This document shows positions 23,623 through 33,096 of a DNA stretch of 64,000 nt, in pieces; position 1 is the stretch's first letter; each line of letters opens with the position of its first letter. The position numbers and the translations under genes are program-made. The DNA is from JBDTNQ01 sp039933635 (GTDB lineage Bacteria; Acidobacteriota; Vicinamibacteria; Vicinamibacterales; SCN-69-37). The notes under the pieces were generated by a model. The model was not told the DNA's origin and searched no databases. It saw only the letters and a list, made by a program, of their open reading frames with translations. Location of the stretch: assembly GCA_039933635.1 (NCBI GenBank), contig JBDTNQ010000001.1, positions 60,847-124,846 on the forward strand. Direction: 5' to 3'.

Positions 23623-26226
23623 ATGGATTCGGACTTCACCTCTTCCGCGCAGCGCCTTGCCGCGATTGTTGAATCCTCCGACGATGCGATCGTCAGCAAG
23701 GACTTGAACGGCACGATCGTCACCTGGAATCCGGCGGCCGAGCGGATGTTCGGCTACACGCCTGAGGAAGCCATTGGCCGGTCGATTCGCATGATCATCC
23801 CGCCGGATCGCCAGCAGGAGGAGGACCTCGTCCTCCGGCGAATTCGCGCTGGACAAAATGTTGCACATTTCGAAACGGTTCGCTTACGGAAGGACGGCGC
23901 CGAGGTGCAAGTGTCCGTGACGGTCTCGCCCGTTCACGATCCGGACGGACGCGTGGTTGGCGCCTCGAAGATCGCACGCGACGTCTCCGAGCGGGTACGC
24001 TCAGCAGCGGCGTTGGCGGCGGCCGAATCAGCCCGCACGGATCTCCAGCGGCGACTGTTGACACTGGTGGCGGCGTCAGGTTCCCTGCTGGGCGCCCCCA
24101 CAATCGACGAGGTCCTCGCGGCCATCCTCGCCGTGGCAGGACAACTCGTGAACACCGATGGCTATGCCGTATGGCAGCGCGATCCGGAATCCGACGCCTG
24201 GCGCATCGAGTCGTCGCACGGCATGTCGGAGGTGTTCTGCCAGACGACGATCGCATCGCTCCCGGCCGCCCGCGAGCGAGCCCTGCTCGATCAGCCGATC
24301 ATGATTTCGGACGTCCGGACCGATCCGCGCGTCAAGGACCGCCGCCTTGCCTATGAGCACGAGGGCATCCGCTCCATGCTCGCCGTCCCGCTGAGCCTGC
24401 AGGCGCAGACGTCCGGCACGCTCACCTTCTACAGCCGGACACGGCGTTCGTTCAGTGACGTCGACGTCCAGGCCGCCACGGCGCTCGCTAACCTCGCGTC
24501 GGCCGCCATGACCAGCGTCAGACTCTACGACGCCCAGCGCCGCAGCCGCCTGGAGTCGGACTTTCTCGCCGAGTCCGGCAAGGCGCTTTCGGCCTCACTC
24601 AACTACCAGAACGCGCTCAAGGATGTGGCCAGGCTTGCCGTGCCGTATTTCGCGGACTGGTGTTCGATCGAACTGGTCGATGACGCGGGCACCATCCGCC
24701 GGCTGGCCCTGGAGCATGTGGATCCAGAAAAGGTCGAGCTGGCGAAACGCTTCGCCGATCGCTTTCCGGAGGAGGACTCGTCGCCCTTCAGTGTCGGGCA
24801 TGTCGTGCGGACAGGCGAACCCGTCGTCATCGAACAGATGCCGCCGGACGATGTGCTTGCCACCCTCGCGCGCAGCGCGGAACATCTCGCCGCGATTCGC
24901 GAGCTGCAGGTGACGTCGTTCATGCGCGTGCCGGTGCGCGCACGGGATGCGCTATTCGGCGTCATCACGTTCGTGTCAGCCGAGTCGGGACGCCGGTACA
25001 CGGCAAACGATCTGCGACTCGCACAGGAAATTGCATTCCGCGCAGGCCTGGCCGTGGACAACGCCCAGGCGTATGCCGAGGTTGATGGCGCCAACCGCAT
25101 GAAGGACGAGTTCCTGGCGACCCTCTCGCACGAACTCCGGACGCCGCTCAACGCGCTGCTGGGATACGCCCGGATGTTGAAGTGGCAGATGGTCCCGCCG
25201 GAACACCACGCACGAGCCTTCGAGGTCATCGAACGCAACGGCACCGTGCTGGCGCGGTTGGTCGAGGACATCCTCGACATCTCTCGCGTCGTGTCCGGCA
25301 AGGTGCGCCTCAACCTTGAGCCCACCGACCTGGTCCTCCTCGTCGGTCAGAGTCTCGACACCGTGGCCGCGGCAGCCGTCGCGAAAGGCGTCGCCCTGCG
25401 CACGAACCTGCCGGATACCCTGCCGCCCGCCACCGTCGATCCCGATCGACTCCAACAGGCGCTCTGGAACCTGCTCTCGAACGCCGTGAAATTCACACCC
25501 TCTGGTGGCCGCGTGGATGTGGCGGTTCAGAAGTCGGCCGATCAATTCGACATCGTCATCAGCGACACTGGGATCGGCATCGCACCGGAGTTCCTGCCAC
25601 GGGTGTTCGAGCGATTCAGGCAGGCCGACAGCCGCTACACACGCGAACACGGAGGCCTTGGACTCGGCCTGGCGATCGCCCGGCACCTGATCGAGATGCA
25701 CGGCGGCACCCTGACGGCGCAATCGGGTGGCCTGGGTCAAGGCGCAACATTCACGGCGCGGCTCCCGGCCTCGGGGATGAGCGCGGCCGCCATCCTGCAC
25801 GAGGAGACCGTGCACGTGACGTCCGCGCAAGAGACACCGACCGCCATGCGGCTCGATGGCCTGCGCGTCCTGGCCGTCGACGACGACCCGGACGAGTCGT
25901 CGATGATTCGCGACGTGCTGGAATCAGCCGGTGCGCGCGTGTGGACCGCAGGATCGGGCGCTGAGGCCCTCGCGTTATTGAACCGGGAGACCGTCGACGT
26001 CCTCCTGGCCGACATCGGCATGCCGGAGATGGATGGCTTCGATCTCATCCAGCAGGTCCGCGCGCTCACCGGGGCCAACGCGACGATTCCGGCAACCGCG
26101 ATTACGGCGTACACACGATCCGCCGACCGGGAGCGGGCCATCGCCTGCGGGTTCGACCGGCACGTATCCAAGCCCATCGATCCCGCCGATCTGATCGCGG
26201 CGATTCAGCAACTCACCACGCCCTGA
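23623..26226 (+). CDS. Hybrid histidine kinase (PAS-GAF-GAF-HisKA-HATPase-REC)
   Basis: An 867-residue cytoplasmic sensor kinase. Domains in order are PAS at about residues 10-130 (IVTWNPAAERMFGYTPEEAIG), a first GAF at about 155-300, a second GAF at about 320-480, HisKA with phospho-acceptor His503 in LSHELRTPLNALLGY, HATPase with N box NLLSNAVKF and G box GGLGLGLAIAR, and a C-terminal receiver domain with acidic DDDPDE and phospho-acceptor Asp797 in LLADIGMPEMDG. No membrane segment is present, so it senses a soluble cue or redox state. The ATG at 23623 is chosen since the PAS domain begins right after it. No separate regulator is adjacent, so the receiver may pass phosphate to an unlinked partner. 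Confidence 0.93.
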   Translation: MDSDFTSSAQRLAAIVESSDDAIVSKDLNGTIVTWNPAAERMFGYTPEEAIGRSIRMIIPPDRQQEEDLVLRRIRAGQNVAHFETVRLRKDGAEVQVSVTVSPVHDPDGRVVGASKIARDVSERVRSAAALAAAESARTDLQRRLLTLVAASGSLLGAPTIDEVLAAILAVAGQLVNTDGYAVWQRDPESDAWRIESSHGMSEVFCQTTIASLPAARERALLDQPIMISDVRTDPRVKDRRLAYEHEGIRSMLAVPLSLQAQTSGTLTFYSRTRRSFSDVDVQAATALANLASAAMTSVRLYDAQRRSRLESDFLAESGKALSASLNYQNALKDVARLAVPYFADWCSIELVDDAGTIRRLALEHVDPEKVELAKRFADRFPEEDSSPFSVGHVVRTGEPVVIEQMPPDDVLATLARSAEHLAAIRELQVTSFMRVPVRARDALFGVITFVSAESGRRYTANDLRLAQEIAFRAGLAVDNAQAYAEVDGANRMKDEFLATLSHELRTPLNALLGYARMLKWQMVPPEHHARAFEVIERNGTVLARLVEDILDISRVVSGKVRLNLEPTDLVLLVGQSLDTVAAAAVAKGVALRTNLPDTLPPATVDPDRLQQALWNLLSNAVKFTPSGGRVDVAVQKSADQFDIVISDTGIGIAPEFLPRVFERFRQADSRYTREHGGLGLGLAIARHLIEMHGGTLTAQSGGLGQGATFTARLPASGMSAAAILHEETVHVTSAQETPTAMRLDGLRVLAVDDDPDESSMIRDVLESAGARVWTAGSGAEALALLNRETVDVLLADIGMPEMDGFDLIQQVRALTGANATIPATAITAYTRSADRERAIACGFDRHVSKPIDPADLIAAIQQLTTP

Positions 26227-26345
26227 AGGCGCGCACTTCCCACCATTGGGCTGCGCACCGCCCACCTCGGTCCCCGTCCAGCCCGGAAGTGACGAGTTCG
26301 CCACGGGCCGACTTGGCCCCCCTCTTGCTGCCTTGACACGGCAAG

Positions 26346-27272
26346 ATGGCTCTTGCGGCCCACACCCCCCCGGTTCGTCGTGCGGCCCCGCCGCTCACCG
26401 TGCACGGGTTCGCAAGATTGATCAAGGATGCGGCCGTCGCCTGGGTCGATGACGCCGGCTCCAGCATGGGTGCGGCCCTCGCCTACTACACGCTGTTCTC
26501 CATCGCCCCGCTGATCCTCATCGTCGTCTCCGTCGCGGGGCTGGTCTTCGGCGAAGAGGCAAGCCGCGGCGCCCTTGTCACACAGTTGTCGGGATTCATC
26601 GGTCCGGACAGCGCCAAGGGCGTGGAGGGATTGCTGCAGCACAGCAGTCGGCCGGCGACGGGCCTCATCGCGTCGACGGTCGGCGTGGTGACACTCCTGA
26701 TCGGCGCGACGTCAGTCGTCACGGAGTTGCAGGCCGATCTGGATCGCGTGTGGCGCGCGGAGCCGACCGGCAAGACATCGAACATTGTGCTGTTCCTGCA
26801 GTCGCGCCTGCTGTCCTTTGGTTTGATCCTCGCGCTCGGTTTTCTGTTGCTGGTGTCACTGGTGATGGGTGCGGCACTGACGGCCGTCGGCGCGTGGTGG
26901 GCATCCGTTCTGCACGGCTGGGGCTTCGTCCTGCAGATCGCAAACGTGTTACTGAGTTTCGCACTCAGCACCGTCCTCTTCGCGTTGATCTACAAGATCC
27001 TGCCTCGGGCGCGCATCGCCTGGTCGGACGTCTGGATCGGCGCCGCGGTCACATCAGCATTGTTCAGCGTGGGCAAATGGCTCATCAGCCTCTACGTGGG
27101 ATACGCCGGCATCGCCTCGCCGTTTGGAGCCGCGGGCTCGGTCGTCCTCGTCATGGTCTGGGTCTACTACTCGGCGCAGATTTTTGTCCTCGGGGCGGAG
27201 TTCACGTGGTTGTACGCCCACGCCTACGGAACGCGTGTGGGCGTCGACATCCCCCAGGCGCAGGTTCGATAA
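26346..27272 (+). CDS. BrkB/YihY-family inner-membrane protein
   Basis: A 308-residue inner-membrane protein of the YihY/BrkB family (formerly misnamed RNase BN). There are six or so hydrophobic segments. The family hallmarks are AALAYYTLFSIAPLILIVVS near residue 42, ATSVVTELQADLDRVW at about 120, and the final KWLISLYVGYAGIASPFGAAGS with VWVYYSAQIFVLGAEF. Its physiological role in the family is poorly defined. It lies between a hybrid kinase and the asparagine-synthase-like gene, all on the plus strand, with a 29-bp gap to the latter, so it could be transcribed with it. Confidence 0.92.
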   Translation: MALAAHTPPVRRAAPPLTVHGFARLIKDAAVAWVDDAGSSMGAALAYYTLFSIAPLILIVVSVAGLVFGEEASRGALVTQLSGFIGPDSAKGVEGLLQHSSRPATGLIASTVGVVTLLIGATSVVTELQADLDRVWRAEPTGKTSNIVLFLQSRLLSFGLILALGFLLLVSLVMGAALTAVGAWWASVLHGWGFVLQIANVLLSFALSTVLFALIYKILPRARIAWSDVWIGAAVTSALFSVGKWLISLYVGYAGIASPFGAAGSVVLVMVWVYYSAQIFVLGAEFTWLYAHAYGTRVGVDIPQAQVR

Positions 27273-27301
27273 GCCACGTCAGGCCCACCCGCTTGCGTCC
27301 C

Positions 27302-28657
27302 ATGAATGCCGTGGTGGACAATCCGCGGATGCTGCACTACGTCGGCCGCGTCGTCGACCTGCTCGACCCCGCCCTGAATCGCCTGTCGTCCATGAGCGCG
27401 GACGAAGCCCGTCACCGGGTCATGAGCGGTGACGCGTCAGCGGTGCGCGGGATCGACGGCTCGTTTGCCATCGTCGCCGCCGAGGGCATCACCGTTCGGA
27501 TGGCGCGCTCGATGGATCGACCCATGCGTTACTTCCTCGCGAAGCGCCAGGAAGGTCCGGCGCTCTACGTGGCAGATCGGATCGACACGATCCACCAGGC
27601 CCTAGAGCGTGACGGCCTGTTCGGCCAGTTTCACCCGAGCTATACGCGGATGGTGCCCGCCCACTATCTCGTCGAGATCGCGCTCGTCGGCTGTCCCGAT
27701 CCGGATCCAATCTACTCGCGGTTCTTCACACCCGAGACCGACGCGCTGCCGGCCTCATCCGATGAGATCGGCCGGCGTTACGTCGGCGCCATGGCTCGGG
27801 AGGTCGAGACGTGGCTCCGGCAGATCCACGCGACATCGCCGACGGCGCCTGTCGGCGTGGCGTTTTCTGGCGGGATCGATAGCGGCGCCGTGTTTCTGGT
27901 GACCTATCACACGATGCTGAAACTCGGCATGTCGCCCGCCAGGCTGAAGGCCTTCGTGCTGAACCTCGGCAACGGTCCCGACGTCGATCAGGCGCGCACC
28001 TTTCTTGCGGCGCTCGATCTGTCGTTGTTTCTCGAGGAGATCGACGCCTCGCCAACCGGTCTCGACATCAACGAGACGCTGCAGGTGCTCGAGGACTACA
28101 AGCCGCTCGACGTCGAGTGCGCCGCCATGGGCCTGGAACTCTGTCGCGGCATCCGCGCGCGCTACCCGGAGTGGCGGCACCTGGCCGATGGTGACGGCGG
28201 GGACGAGAATCTCAAGGACTATCCCATCGAAGAGAACGCTGAACTCACCATCCACAGCGTCGTCAACAACCTGATGCTCTATCAGGAGGGCTGGGGCGTG
28301 GGGCGCATCAAGCACTCGCTCACGTACAGCGGTGGGCTCAGCCGCAGTTACGTACGCACCTACGCGCCCGCGCGCCGGTTCGGGTTCGAGGGGTTCAGTC
28401 CCTACACGCGGCCGTCCGTGATCGAAGTCGCGGAGGGCATTCCGTTTCGCGAGTTGACCAGCTACGACGTGCCTACGCTGTACGCATTGAAGGGTGACAT
28501 CGTGTCGCGCGGCATCAGGGCCGTGACCGGGTTCGAGATGCCAGTGTTTCCGAAGCGACGCTTCCAGCACGGCGCGGTGTCTGCCGAAACCATGCGACAA
28601 CGTCTTGGCGGTTCGGAGCAAACCTACCGCAAGACCTTCAACGCGCTCTACTCCTGA
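27302..28657 (+). CDS. Asparagine synthase-like amide-forming enzyme, unknown product
   Basis: A 451-residue protein with an ATP-pyrophosphatase domain of the asparagine synthase type: signature SGGIDSG at residues 189-195, GDGGDEN in the active-site loop, and a C-terminal PVFPKRRFQHG segment. The N-terminal 150 residues keep traces of the glutaminase fold (GIDGSFAIVAAEG) but no N-terminal Cys, so glutamine is probably not hydrolysed. Like beta-lactam synthetases or lasso cyclases it may join amines and carboxylates directly. The downstream radical SAM gene starts nine bases after its stop, and a flavoprotein follows by overlap. No leader-peptidase or PqqD-like gene is nearby, so I do not call it a lasso cyclase. 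Start at 27302 because upstream sequence is the BrkB gene in another frame. Confidence 0.82.
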   Translation: MNAVVDNPRMLHYVGRVVDLLDPALNRLSSMSADEARHRVMSGDASAVRGIDGSFAIVAAEGITVRMARSMDRPMRYFLAKRQEGPALYVADRIDTIHQALERDGLFGQFHPSYTRMVPAHYLVEIALVGCPDPDPIYSRFFTPETDALPASSDEIGRRYVGAMAREVETWLRQIHATSPTAPVGVAFSGGIDSGAVFLVTYHTMLKLGMSPARLKAFVLNLGNGPDVDQARTFLAALDLSLFLEEIDASPTGLDINETLQVLEDYKPLDVECAAMGLELCRGIRARYPEWRHLADGDGGDENLKDYPIEENAELTIHSVVNNLMLYQEGWGVGRIKHSLTYSGGLSRSYVRTYAPARRFGFEGFSPYTRPSVIEVAEGIPFRELTSYDVPTLYALKGDIVSRGIRAVTGFEMPVFPKRRFQHGAVSAETMRQRLGGSEQTYRKTFNALYS

Positions 28658-28666
28658 CAGTCCGAC

Positions 28667-29674
28667 ATGAGTCCCCTTCCGGAGGACGCGCCGGGACGCG
28701 ACCAGTTCATCCTTGCGCGGCGGGGTCCTCGGACGCCTCCCGATCCCTGGGCTGCACCGCGCATGGTCATCGAAGACGAACGGGCGGCTGATGGGTCCAT
28801 CACATCGGTCGCAGCCATCTTTCTGGCGGGCAAGGAATGCCCGTGGCGCTGCACGATGTGTGATCTTTGGCGGGACACGCTGGAGACGGACACACCACAT
28901 GGGGCGATTCCGCGGCAGCTCGAAGGCACGTGGCCGCACCGGCCGGACAGCTGCACCACCGTCAAGCTCTACAACGCCGGCAGCTTCTTCGATCCGCATG
29001 CCGTGCCCGACGATGACTACGTGGGGATCGTGGATGCGTTGCGCGGCGTCAGACACGTCATCGTGGAGTCTCATCCGTCGTTGATTGGCCTGCGCACGAT
29101 GCGGCTTCGGGACCTGCTGCGGACCCGGGCCGTCACTGAGTCCGGCCCACCCACGCTCGAGGTCGCCATGGGGCTCGAGACGTGCCATCCGTCCGCCCTG
29201 GAGCGGCTGAACAAGCGGATGACCACCGCAGATTTCGCCCGCGCCGCTGAACGCCTGAAAGAGAACGACGTCACGCTCCGCGTCTTCCTGCTTATCTCGC
29301 CGCCGTTCGTGCCGGCGGCCGAGCAGGACGAGTGGCTGACCCGGTCGATCGATTTCGCGATCACCTGCGGCGCCACGGCGATTTCGATGATCCCAACCCG
29401 GGCCGGGAACGGTGCGCTCGAGGCGCTCGCCGACGAGCACGCGTTCGCGGAACCTCAACTCGCGGACGTGGAGCGCAGCCTCGCCCTGGCGCTGGCGCGT
29501 GTTGAAGGATCGAGAACCCGCGTGTTCGCGGATCTGTGGGATCTGGCACGCTTCGCGCCATGCGGCTCGTGCGCCGGACCACGTCAGGCGCGGCTGACCA
29601 TCATGAACCGCACGCAGGTCAGTGGCGTGCCGATCACGCCGTGCCAGGATTGCGGCGCCGGGGGCGCCGTGTGA
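28667..29674 (+). CDS. Radical SAM protein, RaSEA/COG1244-like
   Basis: A 335-residue radical SAM enzyme with cluster motif CPWRCTMC (Cys58, Cys62, Cys65) followed by DLWRDT. The arrangement, and the later LEVAMGLETCHPSALERLNKRMT, resemble the COG1244/RaSEA group (archaeosine synthase partner) and Elp3-like enzymes. The C-terminus has four more cysteines in two pairs, CGSC and the last CQDC, which could bind a zinc or an extra cluster. It lies between an asparagine-synthase-like gene (nine-base gap) and a flavoprotein (GTGA overlap), suggesting one pathway. The substrate is unknown. Confidence 0.85.
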   Translation: MSPLPEDAPGRDQFILARRGPRTPPDPWAAPRMVIEDERAADGSITSVAAIFLAGKECPWRCTMCDLWRDTLETDTPHGAIPRQLEGTWPHRPDSCTTVKLYNAGSFFDPHAVPDDDYVGIVDALRGVRHVIVESHPSLIGLRTMRLRDLLRTRAVTESGPPTLEVAMGLETCHPSALERLNKRMTTADFARAAERLKENDVTLRVFLLISPPFVPAAEQDEWLTRSIDFAITCGATAISMIPTRAGNGALEALADEHAFAEPQLADVERSLALALARVEGSRTRVFADLWDLARFAPCGSCAGPRQARLTIMNRTQVSGVPITPCQDCGAGGAV

Positions 29675-31239
29675 CCTTGCTGCCGCACCACCGCATCGAC
29701 GCGGACGTGGCGGTTATCGGCGCTGGGTTCTCCGGGGCCCTCGCGGCGATCGCGCTCAGCGCGCGCGGCCAGCGCGTCGTGCTGATCGAGCGTGGCCGGC
29801 ACCCACGGTTCGCGATCGGCGAGTCCACGACCCCGCTGACCAACCTCCTGCTCGAGGAGTTCGCTACGAAATACGAGTTGCCGCAGCTTTCCTCGTTCTC
29901 CAAGTGGGGCACCTGGCAGCGCGACCACGCCGACATCGCGTGCGGCCTCAAGCGTGGCTTCACGTTCCTCTTCCATCGTCCTGGCGAGGTCTTTGCCGAT
30001 ACAGCGTCCCACGACAGGCAACTGCTGGTCGCGGCCAGTCCGCACGACCACGTCGCGGACACGCATTGGTACCGGCCGGAGTTCGATCAGGCCCTCGTCG
30101 AAGAGGCGACGCGTGCGGGGGCCATCTACATCGACGAGACCGCCATCGCCGAGGTGCGGTACGAGGCCGGCCGGATGCGTCTCGAGGGCGGGCGCCACGG
30201 ACGGTCGGTCGTCATCGATGCCGGCTTCGTCATCGATGCCGGGGGAGCACGCGGCCTGATGAGCTCCACACTGGGCGGCGGTAGCGCGCCTCTGCGATGG
30301 CTGCCACCGACGCAGGGCCTCTACTCACATTTCACGGACGTGGCCGAGTGGGCGAGCGTCGCGCCGACCGATGGCACACCGCCCTATCCACCCGACGCGG
30401 CGGCGCTGCACCACGTGTTTCCCGGCGGCTGGATCTGGATGCTCCGCTTCAACAACGGCATCACGAGCGCCGGCGCGGCGCTGACCGACGCCGTGGCGGC
30501 CGAGATCGGCGCGTCAGATGGCGAGCCGGCCTGGAATCGCCTGCTCGAACGGCTGCCGTCGGTGCGCGAGCAGTTTCGTGACGCTCGGCCTACTCTGCCG
30601 TTCATTCACGCGCCACGAGTGGCCTACCGCAGTCGCCAGGTCGCAGGACCTGGCTGGGCCATGCTGCCATCGGCCGCCGGCGTGATCGATCCATTGCTGT
30701 CGACTGGATTTCCGTTGACGTTGCTGGGACTCATGCGCCTGCTCAACATCCTCGAGTCCTCGTCGCCGGGCGCCGCCCGCAACGCGGCGCTCGCCGACTA
30801 CACGAACCACACCCAGGACGAGCTCGACATCACCGAGCAGTTGGTCGCCGCGCTCTACGCGAACATGGATACACCGGCGATCTTCACGCGGCTCAGTCTG
30901 CTCTACTTCGCGGCCGCGAGCTTCAGCGAGGCCGCCCGTCGACTCGGGCGGCCGCACCTCGCGCCGGGATTTCTCCTGCACGCGCATCCCCGATTCGGCG
31001 ACGAACTGCGTGCCTGTGCTCGTGAGGCCACGAAGCGGCCCACCGGTGATGCCCGGCAGGACCTCTTTCATCGCATCGATCGCGCAATCATCCCGTTCGA
31101 CGTGGCGGGGTTCGCCGATCGTTCACGCCAGAACTGGTATCCGGCGCTGGCCTCGGACCTGCTCAGCAACGCCGCAAAGCTCGACGCATCGACTGAAGAA
31201 GCGCAGGCGCTGCTGGCCAAGTGCGGGTTCATCGCTTGA
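29671..31239 (+). CDS. FAD-dependent halogenase-like oxidoreductase
   Basis: A 522-residue flavoprotein. The N-terminal FAD motif VIGAGFSGALAAIALSARG is followed by IERGRHPRFAIGESTTP. Its GESTTP stretch is typical of the flavin-dependent halogenase and geranylgeranyl-reductase group. The segment GGWIWMLRF corresponds to the halogenase WxWxIP region, but with Leu-Arg in place of Ile-Pro. This argues against a classic tryptophan halogenase and for a related oxidoreductase. The GTG start shares bases with the radical SAM stop. It overlaps the convergent LiaF-like gene by 11 bases, with no terminator between. Confidence 0.82.
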   Translation: MTLLPHHRIDADVAVIGAGFSGALAAIALSARGQRVVLIERGRHPRFAIGESTTPLTNLLLEEFATKYELPQLSSFSKWGTWQRDHADIACGLKRGFTFLFHRPGEVFADTASHDRQLLVAASPHDHVADTHWYRPEFDQALVEEATRAGAIYIDETAIAEVRYEAGRMRLEGGRHGRSVVIDAGFVIDAGGARGLMSSTLGGGSAPLRWLPPTQGLYSHFTDVAEWASVAPTDGTPPYPPDAAALHHVFPGGWIWMLRFNNGITSAGAALTDAVAAEIGASDGEPAWNRLLERLPSVREQFRDARPTLPFIHAPRVAYRSRQVAGPGWAMLPSAAGVIDPLLSTGFPLTLLGLMRLLNILESSSPGAARNAALADYTNHTQDELDITEQLVAALYANMDTPAIFTRLSLLYFAAASFSEAARRLGRPHLAPGFLLHAHPRFGDELRACAREATKRPTGDARQDLFHRIDRAIIPFDVAGFADRSRQNWYPALASDLLSNAAKLDASTEEAQALLAKCGFIA

Positions 31240-31924
31240 CCGTCACGCCGCCCATGATCACGGTCCCGCGCAGCAGGAGATGCGGTGGATTGACCGCGGG
31301 CGCCGTTGGGGGCGCAGGGTCCGATGCGAATGAGCCGGTCGCGTCCCTGTCGTTCTTCTTGTCCTTGTCCGACGTCTTCGGGCGATCTGTGTTGACACCG
31401 CCCATGATGGCGATGGTTTCCGAATCGACCTGCCAGTCCGCCGGTACGCGGATCTGACTGCCGCCCATCACCGCGAACACGTCGATCACCGCCGTCTGCC
31501 CCGGCGCCAGGGTCGACTGGCGCAGATCGAGATTCGACCCGCCCATCACCGTCGTCATACGTCCGCCGTGAAATTCGCCGATGACCGGCGGACGGCTGTC
31601 GCCCCCCAGCACGGCGAAGACGTTGATCTGGTCCTTGGGCGCAGACTCAGCAGCCGTCCGCCGGTCGAAGGTGTAGCTGAACAGAATACCCAGCAGGACG
31701 ATCCAGATGAGGCCGCCAACCGGCACGCCCCGCAGGCCTTCCCCGCCGCGCATGGCCTGCACCACGACCGCGCCTCCGACCACGATGAGCGCGACCGGCC
31801 AGAGCTTCACGATGGTCCGCAGTTCCAGCAGCCCATTGGTCTGCAGCAGCAGCAGCACACCAAACCCCACGAAACACAGGCCCGCCGCGATACTGACGAA
31901 ATTAGTGCGTTGTTCGGTGCTCAT
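31229..31924 (-). CDS. LiaI/LiaF-like membrane protein with beta-helical tail
   Basis: A 231-residue protein with two LiaI-type transmembrane hairpin segments near the N-terminus (FVSIAAGLCFVGFGVLLLL and a second around residue 45) and a third around residue 75. The C-terminal domain is the toast-rack/DUF2154 fold, with repeated MGG units (TTVMGGSNLD, FAVMGGSQI, IAIMGGVNTD, TVIMGGVTV). In Firmicutes LiaF-type proteins modulate cell-envelope stress signalling; no LiaR/S pair is adjacent here. The ATG at 31924 fits the membrane topology; four extra residues upstream are possible. Confidence 0.82.
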   Translation of the reverse strand: MSTEQRTNFVSIAAGLCFVGFGVLLLLQTNGLLELRTIVKLWPVALIVVGGAVVVQAMRGGEGLRGVPVGGLIWIVLLGILFSYTFDRRTAAESAPKDQINVFAVLGGDSRPPVIGEFHGGRMTTVMGGSNLDLRQSTLAPGQTAVIDVFAVMGGSQIRVPADWQVDSETIAIMGGVNTDRPKTSDKDKKNDRDATGSFASDPAPPTAPAVNPPHLLLRGTVIMGGVTVKR

Positions 31925-32032
31925 CCCTGCCTCCACATGATGGCCTCAGTGTGGCGGAGGCCCGCCAGGGACGCACGGGGTTCCCGGTCAACGGCGGCTG
32001 GGGAGCGGCGAGTGACGGCCAGGGAGAGGCAA

Positions 32033-32554
32033 TCACGACACACGATCGCGCACGGGATCGGGGCTCGAGGGGGCGTCCGCCTCGGGCCACAACTCGCTCA
32101 CGACGACGATGATCGCGCCCGCGAGAATCGCCACGTCGGCCACGTTGAAGATGCCGGTTCGGAGCGGTCCGACCCCGACGCTGACGAAGTCGACGACCTT
32201 GCCGCGCGCGAAGCGATCGACCCAGTTGGACGCGCCGCCGGCCACGAACAACGCAAGGCCGAGAAGCGACCACCCGGACCAGCGGTAACGCAGCGCGACG
32301 CCGACGACCGCGAGGAGCAGGACGCCGGTGCCGAATGTGAAGAGTGACGTGCGCAGCCCCAGGGGCAGGCTGGCGCCAAGACTAAGGAAGCCGCCCGTGT
32401 TCTCGACGTACTCGAACCGAATCATGTCGCCAGCGAACGTCCTGCCGAGTGTACCGGCCAGGGTCGTGATCGCCAGGTGCTTGGTGACGCGGTCGCAGCC
32501 GATCGTGATCACGATGGCGAGGACGAGGAGCGCGCGGTGAGCGAACCGGGTCAT
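32033..32554 (-). CDS. lspA: Lipoprotein signal peptidase (signal peptidase II)
   Basis: LspA cleaves the signal peptide of prolipoproteins after diacylglyceryl addition, in the inner membrane. It has 173 residues and four hydrophobic segments. Family motifs are CDRVTKHLA near residue 20, FEYVENTGGFLSLG, the catalytic GGASNWVDRFARGKVVDF (first Asp) and GIFNVADVAILAG (second Asp). It overlaps the upstream gene by four bases (ATGA at 32551-32554). It lies in a run with a YtkA-like lipoprotein, one possible substrate, though it would serve all lipoproteins. Confidence 0.95.
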   Translation of the reverse strand: MTRFAHRALLVLAIVITIGCDRVTKHLAITTLAGTLGRTFAGDMIRFEYVENTGGFLSLGASLPLGLRTSLFTFGTGVLLLAVVGVALRYRWSGWSLLGLALFVAGGASNWVDRFARGKVVDFVSVGVGPLRTGIFNVADVAILAGAIIVVVSELWPEADAPSSPDPVRDRVS

Positions 32555-33096
32555 GCGGGCTTCCTTCGGCGACGGAGCAGGAGCTTAATCCAGAGAAAAC
32601 CGACGAGCACGAACGGCATGGCGAATACGACAATCATGAACGGCGCCGGCCGGAGATCGTAGGTCGCATCCACGACCGAGTCGAGCTCGCCGCGGCCGAG
32701 CGTGCTGTCGACGGTCAGGTGCACGGCATACCGTCCTTCATGATCCATCAGGAGGGCGACGTAGCGGCGGTTCGGATCCCGGTCGATGACTTCCGCCGAT
32801 CCCGTCAGCGTGACGCCGGTCCGATCGGCTGGCGCCACGGACAGCACCACGCGAGCGTCTTGCGGCAAGGCAACACCGGGCGCGGTCGGACGTAACGTGA
32901 TCCAGAACCGGCCACCTGGCGTCCCATCGTCCGTGGTGTCCGGATCCGTCCAGACGGACACCTCGTACGGGCCCAGTTGCTGGGTAGACACGATCGGGAA
33001 CGGCGGTCCCGAGTGCGCCCACGCGGGCACGGACGTCAGGCCGATCACCAGCACAGCCTGCGCGGCCACGATCACCCAGCGCCAGGAACTTCTCAT
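32551..33096 (-). CDS. Exported protein with C-terminal membrane anchor, unknown function
   Basis: 181 residues. The N-terminal signal peptide ends at VPAWA|HSG. A periplasmic beta-rich domain follows (QLGPYEVSVWTDPDTTDDG), and the C-terminus is a hydrophobic segment with a basic tail, RRRRKPA, in the cytoplasm. The domain resembles FixH/YtkA-type periplasmic folds in general character, but I do not recognise a named family. It overlaps the NapH-like gene upstream and lspA downstream by four bases each, so it is embedded in the redox operon and may assist metal or cluster handling there. Confidence 0.7.
   Translation of the reverse strand: MRSSWRWVIVAAQAVLVIGLTSVPAWAHSGPPFPIVSTQQLGPYEVSVWTDPDTTDDGTPGGRFWITLRPTAPGVALPQDARVVLSVAPADRTGVTLTGSAEVIDRDPNRRYVALLMDHEGRYAVHLTVDSTLGRGELDSVVDATYDLRPAPFMIVVFAMPFVLVGFLWIKLLLRRRRKPA

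Noticed and set aside
26750..27301. N-terminal extension of the asparagine-synthase-like gene
   Set aside because: The extension overlaps the BrkB gene in another frame and has no similarity. The coding signature begins at the ATG at 27302.
27302..28657. A second lasso cyclase
   Set aside because: No precursor, leader peptidase or PqqD-like gene is adjacent. The partners are a radical SAM enzyme and a flavoprotein.
27755..29458. 567-residue minus-strand open frame
   Set aside because: Antisense shadow of the asparagine-synthase-like and radical SAM genes, with Arg/His-rich composition and no family similarity.
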